Assembly (NCBI GenBank): GCA_037440525.1 | Contig: JBBITW010000154.1 | Coordinates: forward strand, 1 to 8,263 | Reading direction: 5' to 3' | DNA: 8,263 bases | Source of the DNA: JBBITW01 sp037440525 | GTDB lineage: Bacteria > Desulfobacterota > BSN033 > UBA1163 | Shown here: positions 1-5,873 of the stretch, in pieces | How the letters are laid out: each line of letters opens with the position of its first letter | Position numbering within the stretch: the stretch's first letter is position 1 | Notes under the pieces: generated by a model | Databases searched by the model: none | What the model was told of the DNA's origin: nothing | The model's input: only the letters and a program-made list of their open reading frames with translations | Made by a program: the position numbers and the translations under genes

Positions 1-123
1 TCAAGCGGACGATTTAAATTTTTTGGTTCTTCTCCAATATAGTTATTAAAAAGGAATCTCCGATAGAATCGGATACGCCTCTGGCAAAAAGGATTTTAGG
101 ATTTAAGGGTTTAGGTGTTTATT
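1..123. other. AT-rich non-coding stretch at the left edge
   Basis: No credible intact gene is visible here. On the minus strand one frame stays open from 118 down to a TAA at 14-16. Its last 23 or so residues (ARGVSDSIGDSF followed by LITILEKNQKI) look more protein-like than the rest, but there is no start codon and I do not recognise a family. A perfect 6-bp inverted repeat (TCCGAT, loop AGA, ATCGGA) lies at 59-73. It coincides with the codons for S-D-S-I-G-D-S in that frame and has no T-run, so it is not a terminator. The stretch may be the 3' end of a decayed gene or plain spacer. Confidence 0.3.
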
Positions 124-293
124 TTAAAAAGACTTTATTAGTTTCTTAAGCATTCTTTTAACTTCTCATATATCTAAATTTTTGTAAATATCTAAACATA
201 TTTCCAAATTTTTAACTCTTTGTAATTCTTAATTATTTCCCTCGAATCCTTGACCCCTTGAATCCTCATGATTTTTAAGATTTTCTCAGACAT
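124..293 (-). pseudogene. Remnant of a four-helix-bundle (S23 / 23S rRNA intervening-sequence) protein gene
   Basis: An ATG at 291-293, preceded by GGCAGGG, opens a 33-codon frame ending in TAG at 192-194. Its C-terminal part reads IIKNYKELKIWKYV, which resembles the conserved start of four-helix-bundle S23/IVP proteins (a K-x-Y/F-x-x-L-x-V/I-W pattern). In another minus-strand frame, ending in TAA at 124-126, the sequence reads EVKRMLKKLIKSF directly before the stop, resembling the C-terminal helix of the same family (an I/V-x-R-M-L-x-x-L-I-x-S pattern). The usual middle, with the RAA-x-S-I-x-x-N-I-A-E-G core, is missing. This suggests internal deletion plus frameshift. Known of the family: it is encoded in 23S rRNA intervening sequences and also scattered as free genes. 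The identification rests on remembered family patterns and two short fragments. The alternative is a chance resemblance in AT-rich spacer. Confidence 0.42.
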
Positions 294-302
294 CCCTGCC
301 AG

Positions 303-328
303 ATCACTAAATTCCCCGCTTCAGTGAT
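303..328 (-). other. Stem-loop just downstream of the DUF4392 stop codon
   Basis: Read on the minus strand, 328 to 303 folds as a 9-bp stem (ATCACTGAA against TTTAGTGAT, one G-U pair) with an 8-nt loop (GCGGGGAA). It starts 15 nt after the DUF4392 TGA. No T-run follows (the next bases are CTGGCAGGG), so it is not a canonical intrinsic terminator. It could stabilise the 3' end of the nth-DUF4392 transcript, or be chance. Confidence 0.3.
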
Positions 329-343
329 GCATTACAATGGAAT

Positions 344-1405
344 TCATCTCATGGCAATATCCATCACCTGTTCAATCACCTTTATATAATCCTTAAATTC
401 GATTCCATCAACTGAATGTTCCTGTCTGCAGGTAATTCCATCAATTGCAGGTCCATGAGAGACAAGATATTCCAGAACCATGCCTTCCTGCTCGGGGGTA
501 ACCTTTTTCAAGATATCGAGTCTGTCTTTAAGCAGTGCCACTCCAGCAAGAAGTGCATACCCTCCCCAATTTGAGATCCCACAGGAAACGAGATAATCGG
601 TCTTCACCCTGCAACAGAATATTGCTTCATGATTGGGGGTAGAATTCTTTTTAAAGACCTCCCATGGAATCCTTCCAGCTCCTATTTCATTTCCACGATC
701 AGCAACACCAATACTTTCGATTGGTAGATGTAGAGCTCTCTGAATTTCGAGCAAAATATGGGTCTTGGCAGTATAGGATGTTATATCTTCCAGACGGGAG
801 CTGAAACAGCGATCCCGCATGGAAGGGATGAGGGTTGAATTAAAATCATTTATAGGTGGTTTCCCATCACGCTCCTGTGAAAGGAATGATTCCAATGTAT
901 GATTGGGTCCTACTCTTTCGATATATATTAAATGCGTGAGGTCCTTTCCCATGGGCCCATTAAAAAATTCCCTTGCGAACTGAAAAGAAACCTCATGATT
1001 TTCTCCTTGTTCATCGAGGGGGAAGCAGATCAGGGGGATTTCCTTCTCTGAAATCTTGAGGATATCCAGTCCTGCCTTAAGCGTTGGAATGGTGAAGCGA
1101 TCCGAAAGAAGGTATACCTCAATTCCTAAGTATTTCAATCCCTCTGCCAATGTAAGTGCCCCGGGAGGGCCATCAGTCTCGGTGGCAGGAGGATTCCCCG
1201 ATGGGATATAAAAGCCTGTTATAATAAGAACCTTTCGTCCCTTTTCAACGATTGAACTAATAGCTCCTTTAAGATTTGAATAAGAAACCATTGGTAAGTT
1301 TTTCCAGTGGTAGTTTTTATTACGGAGGAGAAAAGTTGGAAGATTTATCACCTCCTCTATCAAAGACAACTTATCCTGAATCTGTTTTGAAATACCTTTT
1401 GACAT
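344..1405 (-). CDS. DUF4392 family protein (D-glutamate cyclase C-terminal-like)
   Basis: This 353-aa cytoplasmic protein has the motifs of the DUF4392 / D-glutamate-cyclase-like C-terminal family. ETDGPPGA lies at residues 76-83, after a TGF-x-IPSG strand-loop at 63-69. GVADRGNEIGAG at 233-244 corresponds to the family's GDGGNEIGMG signature. CGISNWGGYAL lies at 275-285, and a late VDG at 332-334. The mammalian relative converts D-glutamate to 5-oxo-D-proline; whether this bacterial stand-alone form does so is unknown. The signature is slightly divergent (ADRGNE rather than GDGGNE), so substrate and activity may differ. There is no signal peptide or membrane segment. The gene lies 46 bp downstream of nth on the same strand and is probably co-transcribed. 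Its ATG at 1403-1405 has no SD at normal distance: the nearest, GAAGGG, is about 22 nt away because of a 10-bp tandem duplication. An in-frame TAA at 1421-1423 excludes a longer form. Family assignment is good; the reaction is inferred. Confidence 0.83.
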   Translation of the reverse strand: MSKGISKQIQDKLSLIEEVINLPTFLLRNKNYHWKNLPMVSYSNLKGAISSIVEKGRKVLIITGFYIPSGNPPATETDGPPGALTLAEGLKYLGIEVYLLSDRFTIPTLKAGLDILKISEKEIPLICFPLDEQGENHEVSFQFAREFFNGPMGKDLTHLIYIERVGPNHTLESFLSQERDGKPPINDFNSTLIPSMRDRCFSSRLEDITSYTAKTHILLEIQRALHLPIESIGVADRGNEIGAGRIPWEVFKKNSTPNHEAIFCCRVKTDYLVSCGISNWGGYALLAGVALLKDRLDILKKVTPEQEGMVLEYLVSHGPAIDGITCRQEHSVDGIEFKDYIKVIEQVMDIAMR

Positions 1406-1406
1406 T

Positions 1407-1426
1407 GGAATTATTCGGAATTATTC
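1407..1426. repeat. Perfect 10-bp tandem duplication in the leader of the DUF4392 gene
   Basis: GGAATTATTC occurs twice head-to-tail with no mismatch (1407-1416 and 1417-1426). On the coding strand this is GAATAATTCC twice, then A, then the ATG. It lies exactly between the only good Shine-Dalgarno (1425-1433) and the start codon. Confidence 0.85.
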
Positions 1427-1433
1427 ACCCTTC
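1425..1433 (-). promoter_or_regulatory. Displaced Shine-Dalgarno of the DUF4392 gene
   Basis: GAAGGGTGA on the minus strand resembles the site in front of the HTH gene (AAAGGGTGA at 2326-2334). Here 22 nt separate the GGG from the ATG, against 9 nt there. Removing one copy of the 10-bp repeat would bring the distance down to 12 nt, near the usable range. Confidence 0.4.
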
Positions 1434-1451
1434 GTTGTATTAAACCCCATA

Positions 1452-2099
1452 TTACTTTGTTTTAGATCCATAATCACACCATTTAAGGATTGAGCATTCT
1501 CTGCATAGAGGTTTTTTAGCAATACATGTTCTTCTCCCATGCCAAATGAGTAGATTTGAAAAATGTGTCCACTCATTCTTTGGAACTATTTCCATCAGGT
1601 CGAATTCAACCTTTTCTGGGTCATTATTCTTTGTGAGGCCTATTCTCTGGCTAACCCTTAAGACATGAGTGTCAACCACAATACCGGGTATTCCAAAGGC
1701 GTTTCCCAGAAGGACATTTGCTGTCTTTCTTCCAACACCTGGAAGCGTTACCAATTCTTCCATGGTTTTTGGAACCTCTCCCCCAAATCGAGAGACCAAT
1801 TCTCGGCAACATCTCTGAATTGCCTTGGCCTTATTTCGATAAAATCCAGTTGGTCGGATATATTCCTCCAATTCTTTCAAATCAGACTCAGAAAAATCCT
1901 TTGCGGAGCGGTATTTTTTAAAAAGTTCATTTGTAACCTGATTTACCTTGACATCTGTGCATTGGGCCGAAAGGATTGTTGAAATGAGAAGTTCAAGGGG
2001 ATTTGAAAATTTAAGTGCAACCCTCGAATCCGGTATATCACGAGAAAGGATTTTTATGATCTTCTTAACCTTATTCTTTTCATCAGAATTTTTTCCCAT
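1452..2099 (-). CDS. nth: Endonuclease III, base-excision repair DNA glycosylase/AP lyase
   Basis: This 215-aa protein (E. coli Nth is 211 aa) removes oxidised pyrimidines from DNA and cleaves the resulting abasic site by beta-elimination. Visible motifs, numbered from the chosen start: the substrate-pocket strand LISTILSAQCTD at 38-49; the helix-hairpin-helix LPGVGRKTANVLL at 119-131 with the Schiff-base lysine K125; the catalytic aspartate D143 in VVDTHVLRVSQR at 141-152; and the [4Fe-4S] cysteines C192, C199, C202 and C208 in the exact C-x6-C-x2-C-x5-C spacing. All key residues are intact. The frame stays open upstream to 2201, but I chose the ATG at 2097-2099. It has a strong SD (GGAGGAGG) 5 nt upstream, gives the family length, and the best promoter -10 lies inside the longer version. 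The gene is first in a likely two-gene operon with the DUF4392 gene. Confidence 0.96.
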   Translation of the reverse strand: MGKNSDEKNKVKKIIKILSRDIPDSRVALKFSNPLELLISTILSAQCTDVKVNQVTNELFKKYRSAKDFSESDLKELEEYIRPTGFYRNKAKAIQRCCRELVSRFGGEVPKTMEELVTLPGVGRKTANVLLGNAFGIPGIVVDTHVLRVSQRIGLTKNNDPEKVEFDLMEIVPKNEWTHFSNLLIWHGRRTCIAKKPLCRECSILKWCDYGSKTK

Positions 2100-2100
2100 G

Positions 2101-2109
2101 CCCTCCTCC
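2101..2109 (-). promoter_or_regulatory. Strong Shine-Dalgarno of nth
   Basis: The minus strand reads GGAGGAGGG followed by C and the ATG at 2099. The first GGAGG ends 5 nt before the start. This near-consensus site decides the nth start against an upstream extension. Confidence 0.8.
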
Positions 2110-2133
2110 AGTTTTAATTTTTGTCTATAATCT

Positions 2134-2162
2134 ATTTTACAGAAATCCTTCTTTGGAGACAA
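2134..2162 (-). promoter_or_regulatory. Sigma70-type promoter of nth
   Basis: On the minus strand TTGTCT (-35, 2162-2157; 4 of 6 consensus) is separated by exactly 17 nt from TAAAAT (-10, 2139-2134; 5 of 6). Transcription would begin near 2127, giving a leader of about 27 nt before the nth ATG. Just upstream of the -35, at 2163-2184, lie alternating A and T tracts (AAAAAATTTTT, then AAAAAATT) that could act as an UP element or bend DNA. This is a consensus match by eye only. Confidence 0.55.
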
Positions 2163-2255
2163 GAAAAAATTTTTGGAAAAAATTGAACAGTTTGGGGACA
2201 AAAAATGTTATTTGTCTTTAATTGTAAATGGATAAATATAAAAAAGTTCCTTTAA

Positions 2256-2279
2256 TATCTATAAGTTAAATAATAGATA
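2256..2279. repeat. 7-bp inverted repeat, possible operator
   Basis: TATCTAT (2256-2262) and ATAGATA (2273-2279) are perfect inverted copies around a 10-nt spacer, so their centres lie 17 bp apart, roughly one and a half helical turns. They lie 62-85 bp before the HTH gene start. AT-rich sequence makes such repeats likelier by chance. Confidence 0.35.
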
Positions 2280-2289
2280 GCGGATTGGT

Positions 2290-2318
2290 ATGTAAATTGC
2301 AGTAAAAAGATGTAAATT
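2290..2318. repeat. 9-bp direct repeat ATGTAAATT, period 20 bp, possible HTH binding sites
   Basis: ATGTAAATT occurs at 2290-2298 and again at 2310-2318, close to two helical turns apart and on the same DNA face. The seven-base core TGTAAAT appears a third time at 2223-2229. BldC-type relatives of the HTH gene product are known to bind AT-rich direct repeats as head-to-tail arrays, so these are reasonable autoregulatory sites. That use is inference. Confidence 0.35.
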
Positions 2319-2325
2319 CTAATCC

Positions 2326-2334
2326 AAAGGGTGA
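2326..2334 (+). promoter_or_regulatory. Shine-Dalgarno of the HTH gene
   Basis: AAAGGGTGA, with 9 nt between the GGG and the ATG at 2341, supports that start codon. Confidence 0.6.
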
Positions 2335-2340
2335 CAATAT

Positions 2341-2574
2341 ATGGAAAGTGCAGAAATTAGGAGGGAATCTTTTAATAATATTGTTCTGACGACTAAAGAG
2401 GCCTGTGATTATTTACGAATCTCAAGGCCTACATTTTTGAAATATCTCACTATGGGCCGCATAAGAGGTATAAAGGCTGGAAAGGGTTGGAAGGTTCTTA
2501 AATCGGAGTTAGACCGATTTCTTAAAGGAGAAAATAATAGAGGAAGTTCTGAATTAGATGGAGGGTACATATAG
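2341..2574 (+). CDS. Small excisionase/BldC-like helix-turn-helix DNA-binding protein
   Basis: This 77-aa protein is mostly one winged HTH of the MerR-like excisionase/BldC class (HTH_17). LTTKEACDYLRISRPTFLKYL at residues 16-36 forms the helix-turn-helix, MGRIRGIKAGKGWKVLKSELDRFL at 38-61 the wing and third helix, and a short polar tail follows. There is no effector or dimerisation domain, so it probably acts as a DNA-binding repressor or architectural factor. There is no integrase, att site or phage gene nearby, which argues against true phage excisionase. It is the first gene of a three-gene operon: the last 17 bp overlap the start of the HEAT-repeat gene in another frame. Together with the repeats at 2256-2318 this suggests it controls its own operon. 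Targets elsewhere are unknown. Confidence 0.85.
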   Translation: MESAEIRRESFNNIVLTTKEACDYLRISRPTFLKYLTMGRIRGIKAGKGWKVLKSELDRFLKGENNRGSSELDGGYI

Positions 2575-4312
2575 TAAGTTATCAGAGGTTCAAAAGAATA
2601 AAGAGCCTAAAGGTCTTTTAAGCGACTTTTTAGATTTTCCTGACAGAGATTTAAAAGACGAGGCACTAAAATATACCCGTGCCTTGATTCAGAGCTTCCT
2701 TCAGACAATCAAGGCATTTCGCCTCTATGATGCCCATCACCCAATCCTATCAAAATTCTTGGAAAGGCTCAGGAAGGATTTTGCAAATTACTTTGAGAGG
2801 TTTGATACATTTCCCCTCCTCGTAGGAGAATTTAGGCTATTTTTCAAAGGGCAGGTGGTCTATGAAAATAGAGATATAAAGGATAGCCTGGCCTTTTTCT
2901 TTTTTAAAGACGGGATTCGAGAAATCAGATTCTTCAAAGGATTGGAATTTAGGGAGATTATCGATTTTCTCAATATTGTAAGAAGAAGTGAATCAGTAAA
3001 TCGTCTGGAGGATGATCTTGTTACGCTCCTCTGGGAAAGAGATTTTTCTCATATCACCTTCGGGATTGTGGACGAATTTTTAGAGGGAGGCCACTTCCAT
3101 ATAGCTACGATGGAGGATCTTGAAGGGGAATTGGAGTATAAGGGAGTTAAGGAGAACTGGCAGATTGGAATGGTGAATGAGGGTGAAGAGGAGAGCCCTT
3201 CTCTGGAGATTGGTAATTTAAGGCAGGCCCTAAATCCATCTCCTGACCAAACCCTGCTTGAGGCATGTCAGCTCAGTAATGAGGAACTTGAGGAGATCAA
3301 CCGTGAAGTCCAGCAAGAACAACAACTGGAGCATATATTTATCCTGATTGAGGATCTTATAGAAATTCTTCTTCACCTCGGCGATGACATGGATGCATAT
3401 GAAAATATGATCATCTATTTCGAACGTATTATTGAATCCCTCCTTGAGCATAAGGAGATTAAAAGTGTGGTTGAAATTTCGATGAAACTCGAAGAGACCA
3501 TTGAGACGATTGTGCTTAAAGATAAACAGATTTTTGCAATCCGTAGAATACTTGAAACCCTTTCTGCTCCTCGATCGATTGCCCTTTTGGGGGAGGCAAT
3601 GAAGGCCGAATCTCAAGAAAACAATGCTATTTACAGATATTTAAGGCTTTTAACACATAAGGCCATTGATCCTCTCTTTGATCTTTTGGGTAATCTGGAT
3701 TCTGGGAAATGGAGGAGGGAGATATGTGATATCATCTTAGAGCTATCCCGAAAAGATATTACCCCTCTTATTAAATATTTATCCCACAGTAATGATTTTA
3801 TAGTTCTTCATGCCCTTTATATCATTGGGAATATTGGAGAGCCATCAGTAGTAAAATATTTAGATCAAATGGTAACTCATGAAGATCCGAAGATAAGAGA
3901 TGAGATACTTCAGCTTCTAAAAAAGTTCGGAGAAGCTGGGAAGGAACTTCTGCGGAAGTTTTTAAATGACCCCCTTCCTGAAATTCGAGCTAAGGCAGCC
4001 CTTATCTTTGCAAGAATATCGCGAGAGGATGCATTTAAACCACTCACAGATATAATCCTTTCAAATGATTTTTTTAAAAGGGATTATGAAGAGAAGGCGA
4101 GTTTCTTCAAAGCCCTTGGGGAGACAGGCTCTAAAGAAGTCATCACCTTTTTGAAAAAGATATTGGGTAAAAGGAGATGGCTACAAAAGGGTAAATGGGA
4201 TGAGATGAGACTGTGTGCCATGAACACATTGCGGATGATGGGAGCAGGAAATCAACCGGCTTACTCTAAGGGTAAAGAAAGGTTAGAGACTACCTCCTTC
4301 GGAATTCATTAA
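2558..4312 (+). CDS. HEAT-repeat protein with an N-terminal domain like that of the downstream HD-GYP protein
   Basis: This 584-aa protein is probably cytoplasmic, with no signal peptide or membrane segment. Residues 38-143 form a compact alpha/beta domain: a helix ending FRLYDAHHPILSKF (54-67), a strand pair around FRLFFKGQVVYEN (92-104), then GIREIRFFKGLEFREIIDFL (119-138). The HD-GYP protein next door has the same order of elements at residues 28-138. An acidic linker (about 182-250) and a helical, possibly coiled-coil segment (240-335) follow. From about 340 to 562 helical pairs resemble HEAT/PBS-lyase repeats, for example ALYIIGNIG (419-427), KIRDEILQLLKKFGEAG (445-461), EIRAKAALIFARIS (475-488) and RLCAMNTLRMMG (551-562). 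No catalytic motif is visible, so a scaffold or protein-binding role is inferred. The ATG overlaps the HTH gene by 17 bp, with a weak SD (GAGGAAG, 2540-2546) 11 nt upstream, suggesting translational coupling. The next gene follows after 13 bp. Confidence 0.82.
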   Translation: MEGTYSKLSEVQKNKEPKGLLSDFLDFPDRDLKDEALKYTRALIQSFLQTIKAFRLYDAHHPILSKFLERLRKDFANYFERFDTFPLLVGEFRLFFKGQVVYENRDIKDSLAFFFFKDGIREIRFFKGLEFREIIDFLNIVRRSESVNRLEDDLVTLLWERDFSHITFGIVDEFLEGGHFHIATMEDLEGELEYKGVKENWQIGMVNEGEEESPSLEIGNLRQALNPSPDQTLLEACQLSNEELEEINREVQQEQQLEHIFILIEDLIEILLHLGDDMDAYENMIIYFERIIESLLEHKEIKSVVEISMKLEETIETIVLKDKQIFAIRRILETLSAPRSIALLGEAMKAESQENNAIYRYLRLLTHKAIDPLFDLLGNLDSGKWRREICDIILELSRKDITPLIKYLSHSNDFIVLHALYIIGNIGEPSVVKYLDQMVTHEDPKIRDEILQLLKKFGEAGKELLRKFLNDPLPEIRAKAALIFARISREDAFKPLTDIILSNDFFKRDYEEKASFFKALGETGSKEVITFLKKILGKRRWLQKGKWDEMRLCAMNTLRMMGAGNQPAYSKGKERLETTSFGIH

Positions 4313-4325
4313 AAGAAGGGAAGAG

Positions 4326-5810
4326 ATGGAATTCTTAGAAAGTACTCCCATTCCTCAAAAGGATCGTAATAGATCTCTTGATGGAACAGATTCAGAATTA
4401 TCGAGACTTGGAAATCATCTCATAACAAGATTTCATGTTCTTATGAGGATTTCCCAGATATACGATTCTAAAAATGTAGCCCTTAATCAATTCATCAAGG
4501 AATCAATCCAAGTCATTAATACCTTTATCCAGAGGGAAGGGTCTCTTTCTATAAAGATCTTAAAAGATGATATCTTTTTAAATGAACAGAGACTTCGCTA
4601 TTCGGTGGAGGGATTTAATAGCTTTAGGTATATTATGTCTCATTGGAAGAAGAGGTTTATAGGAGAGGTGGTCTTCAAAGAACCAATTGATGAGAGGGCG
4701 CTCAAGGAATTCATCTACATCATCATGAGCCTGGAGGAAGGCCATGAGGAGAATTCAAAGATTTTTTCTGAAAGGTTAGTGAAACAGAATATATCATCCA
4801 TTGAGATTTATCCTCTCGAGGTAGTTGAAGGAGAACCCGGGGCGATTGCACTGAAAAGAGAGGATTATAAGAAGGTGGCGAAAAGGGTATTTTTTGAAAG
4901 CATTGGAACTATAAAAGAAATCATAACAAATATAAAAGGGAAAAAGAAGTCTGATGTAAGAAAGTTAAAACGTTTAGTTAGAAAGGCCGTCTCACTTGTT
5001 ATGGAAGATGAATCCATTCTCCTTGGGATGACAGCCATAAAAAATTATGATGAATATACCTTTAACCATTCAGTCAATGTTTCCATATATTCAATGGCAA
5101 TGGGAAGGAGATTGGGGTTTGGGCGAAAGATTCTGACGGAATTGGGAATTACTGCCATGCTCCACGACATAGGGAAATCAAAAATTCCCATTGAGGTTCT
5201 GAACAAACCTGGCAAGTTAAATGAAGAGGAGTGGAGTATGATGAAGAAACATCCACTCTACGGTGTGGAGATTCTTCTCAACCTGAAACAATTGGGGGAG
5301 ATCAATCCGAGGATGGTGATTTCAATCTTCGATCATCACCTGAAGAATGACCAAACAGGTTACCCGAGACTTTTCAGGAAGAAGAAGATCAGTCTCTTTG
5401 CAAAGATTATTCAGATTGCAGATGCATACGATGCAATGACCACTTCAAGGATTTATAAGAAGAATCCATTTACACCCGAACAGGCGCTGGCAGCTATGCT
5501 TGGAGAGAAGGAAAACCATTTTGATCGCACCCTTCTAAAAGTTTTTATCGGACTTGTTGGAATATATCCAATTGGATCTCTGGTCCTCCTCGATACCCAC
5601 GAATTGGGAATTGTATATAAAGCAAACCCCGATCCTCAATGGATGGATCGTCCGCAAGTGATTATAGTTGAGAGAGATGAGCAGGGAAGGGGAAGGAAAG
5701 AATTGGTTGATCTTACAGAGAAAGATGTAAATGGCTATTTCAAGAGAACCGTCCTGAAGACATTAAACCCCAATCTTTACCATATTGATATAATGAAATA
5801 TTTTCTTTAA
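4326..5810 (+). CDS. HD-GYP domain protein, putative cyclic-dinucleotide phosphodiesterase
   Basis: This 494-aa protein has three parts. Residues 28-138 carry the N-terminal domain shared with the HEAT-repeat neighbour (QIYDSKNVALNQF at 44-56, IFLNEQRL at 83-90, GEVVFKE at 113-119). Residues 240-410 are an HD-GYP domain: H248 in FNHSVNVS, the HD pair H280-D281 in LHDIGKSKIP, the KP-x-KL-x-x-EEW stretch at 294-303, H309, H337-H338, GYP at 345-347 and DAYDAMT at 366-372. Residues 412-494 form a small strand-rich tail (GIYPIGSLVLLD and ELGIVYKANP). HD-GYP enzymes hydrolyse c-di-GMP and sometimes cGAMP through a two- or three-metal site; the histidines and HD aspartate needed are present. The usual HHE-x-x-DG-x-GYP is altered to HHLKNDQTGYP, losing the E and first G, so activity or ligand may differ. 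There is no receiver or membrane domain. The SD GAAGGG (4315-4320) lies 5 nt before the ATG. Confidence 0.92.
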   Translation: MEFLESTPIPQKDRNRSLDGTDSELSRLGNHLITRFHVLMRISQIYDSKNVALNQFIKESIQVINTFIQREGSLSIKILKDDIFLNEQRLRYSVEGFNSFRYIMSHWKKRFIGEVVFKEPIDERALKEFIYIIMSLEEGHEENSKIFSERLVKQNISSIEIYPLEVVEGEPGAIALKREDYKKVAKRVFFESIGTIKEIITNIKGKKKSDVRKLKRLVRKAVSLVMEDESILLGMTAIKNYDEYTFNHSVNVSIYSMAMGRRLGFGRKILTELGITAMLHDIGKSKIPIEVLNKPGKLNEEEWSMMKKHPLYGVEILLNLKQLGEINPRMVISIFDHHLKNDQTGYPRLFRKKKISLFAKIIQIADAYDAMTTSRIYKKNPFTPEQALAAMLGEKENHFDRTLLKVFIGLVGIYPIGSLVLLDTHELGIVYKANPDPQWMDRPQVIIVERDEQGRGRKELVDLTEKDVNGYFKRTVLKTLNPNLYHIDIMKYFL

Positions 5811-5831
5811 CCTAAATTGTGCAATTATCAA

Positions 5832-5863
5832 TTGTCATTCCGATCCCTTCCTCCTTGTCATTC
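5832..5863. repeat. Direct repeat TTGTCATTC in the convergent spacer
   Basis: TTGTCATTC occurs at 5832-5840 and 5855-5863, 23 bp apart, in the 63-bp space between the convergent HD-GYP and secreted-protein genes. The GTCATTCCGA core of the first copy resembles the ends of short interspersed repeats common between convergent bacterial genes, but no long hairpin is present. No canonical terminator is visible for either gene; only weak AATTG/CAATT pairings lie at 5814-5835. Confidence 0.3.
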
Positions 5864-5873
5864 TTATTATGGG

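Larger units (their letters stand above)
2163..2340. promoter_or_regulatory. Divergent AT-rich control region upstream of the HTH-HEAT-HD-GYP operon
   Basis: The space between divergent nth and the HTH gene holds no gene. It contains A/T tracts at 2164-2205, an inverted repeat at 2256-2279, a 9-bp direct repeat at 2290-2318, and a further copy of the TGTAAAT core at 2223-2229. No convincing plus-strand promoter stands out. The best matches are TTGAAC (2183-2188) with 17 nt to TGTTAT (2206-2211), and TTGTCT (2212-2217) with 19 nt to TATAAA (2237-2242). Either would leave a leader of 90 nt or more, placing the repeats downstream of the start site, where a repressor could block transcription. 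Confidence 0.4.

Noticed and set aside
59..73. Intrinsic terminator from the TCCGAT/ATCGGA hairpin
   Set aside because: The stem is only 6 bp with a 3-nt loop and no T-run on either strand.
2100..2201. N-terminal extension of endonuclease III by 34 residues
   Set aside because: The frame is open, but the extra residues are not family-like, the start at 2201 has no SD, the best promoter -10 and -35 lie inside it, and a strong SD precedes the ATG at 2099.
2341..2574. Phage excisionase, implying an integrated element
   Set aside because: The fold is shared by many chromosomal regulators. No integrase, attachment-site repeat or phage gene is visible, and the gene is operonic with HEAT and HD-GYP genes.
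3230..3616. Minus-strand reading frame of 128 residues inside the HEAT-repeat gene
   Set aside because: It lies wholly within a well-supported plus-strand gene, has no SD, and shows no domain pattern.
5811..5873. Bidirectional terminator between the convergent genes
   Set aside because: Only short AATTG/CAATT pairings are present; there is no GC-rich stem followed by a T-run.
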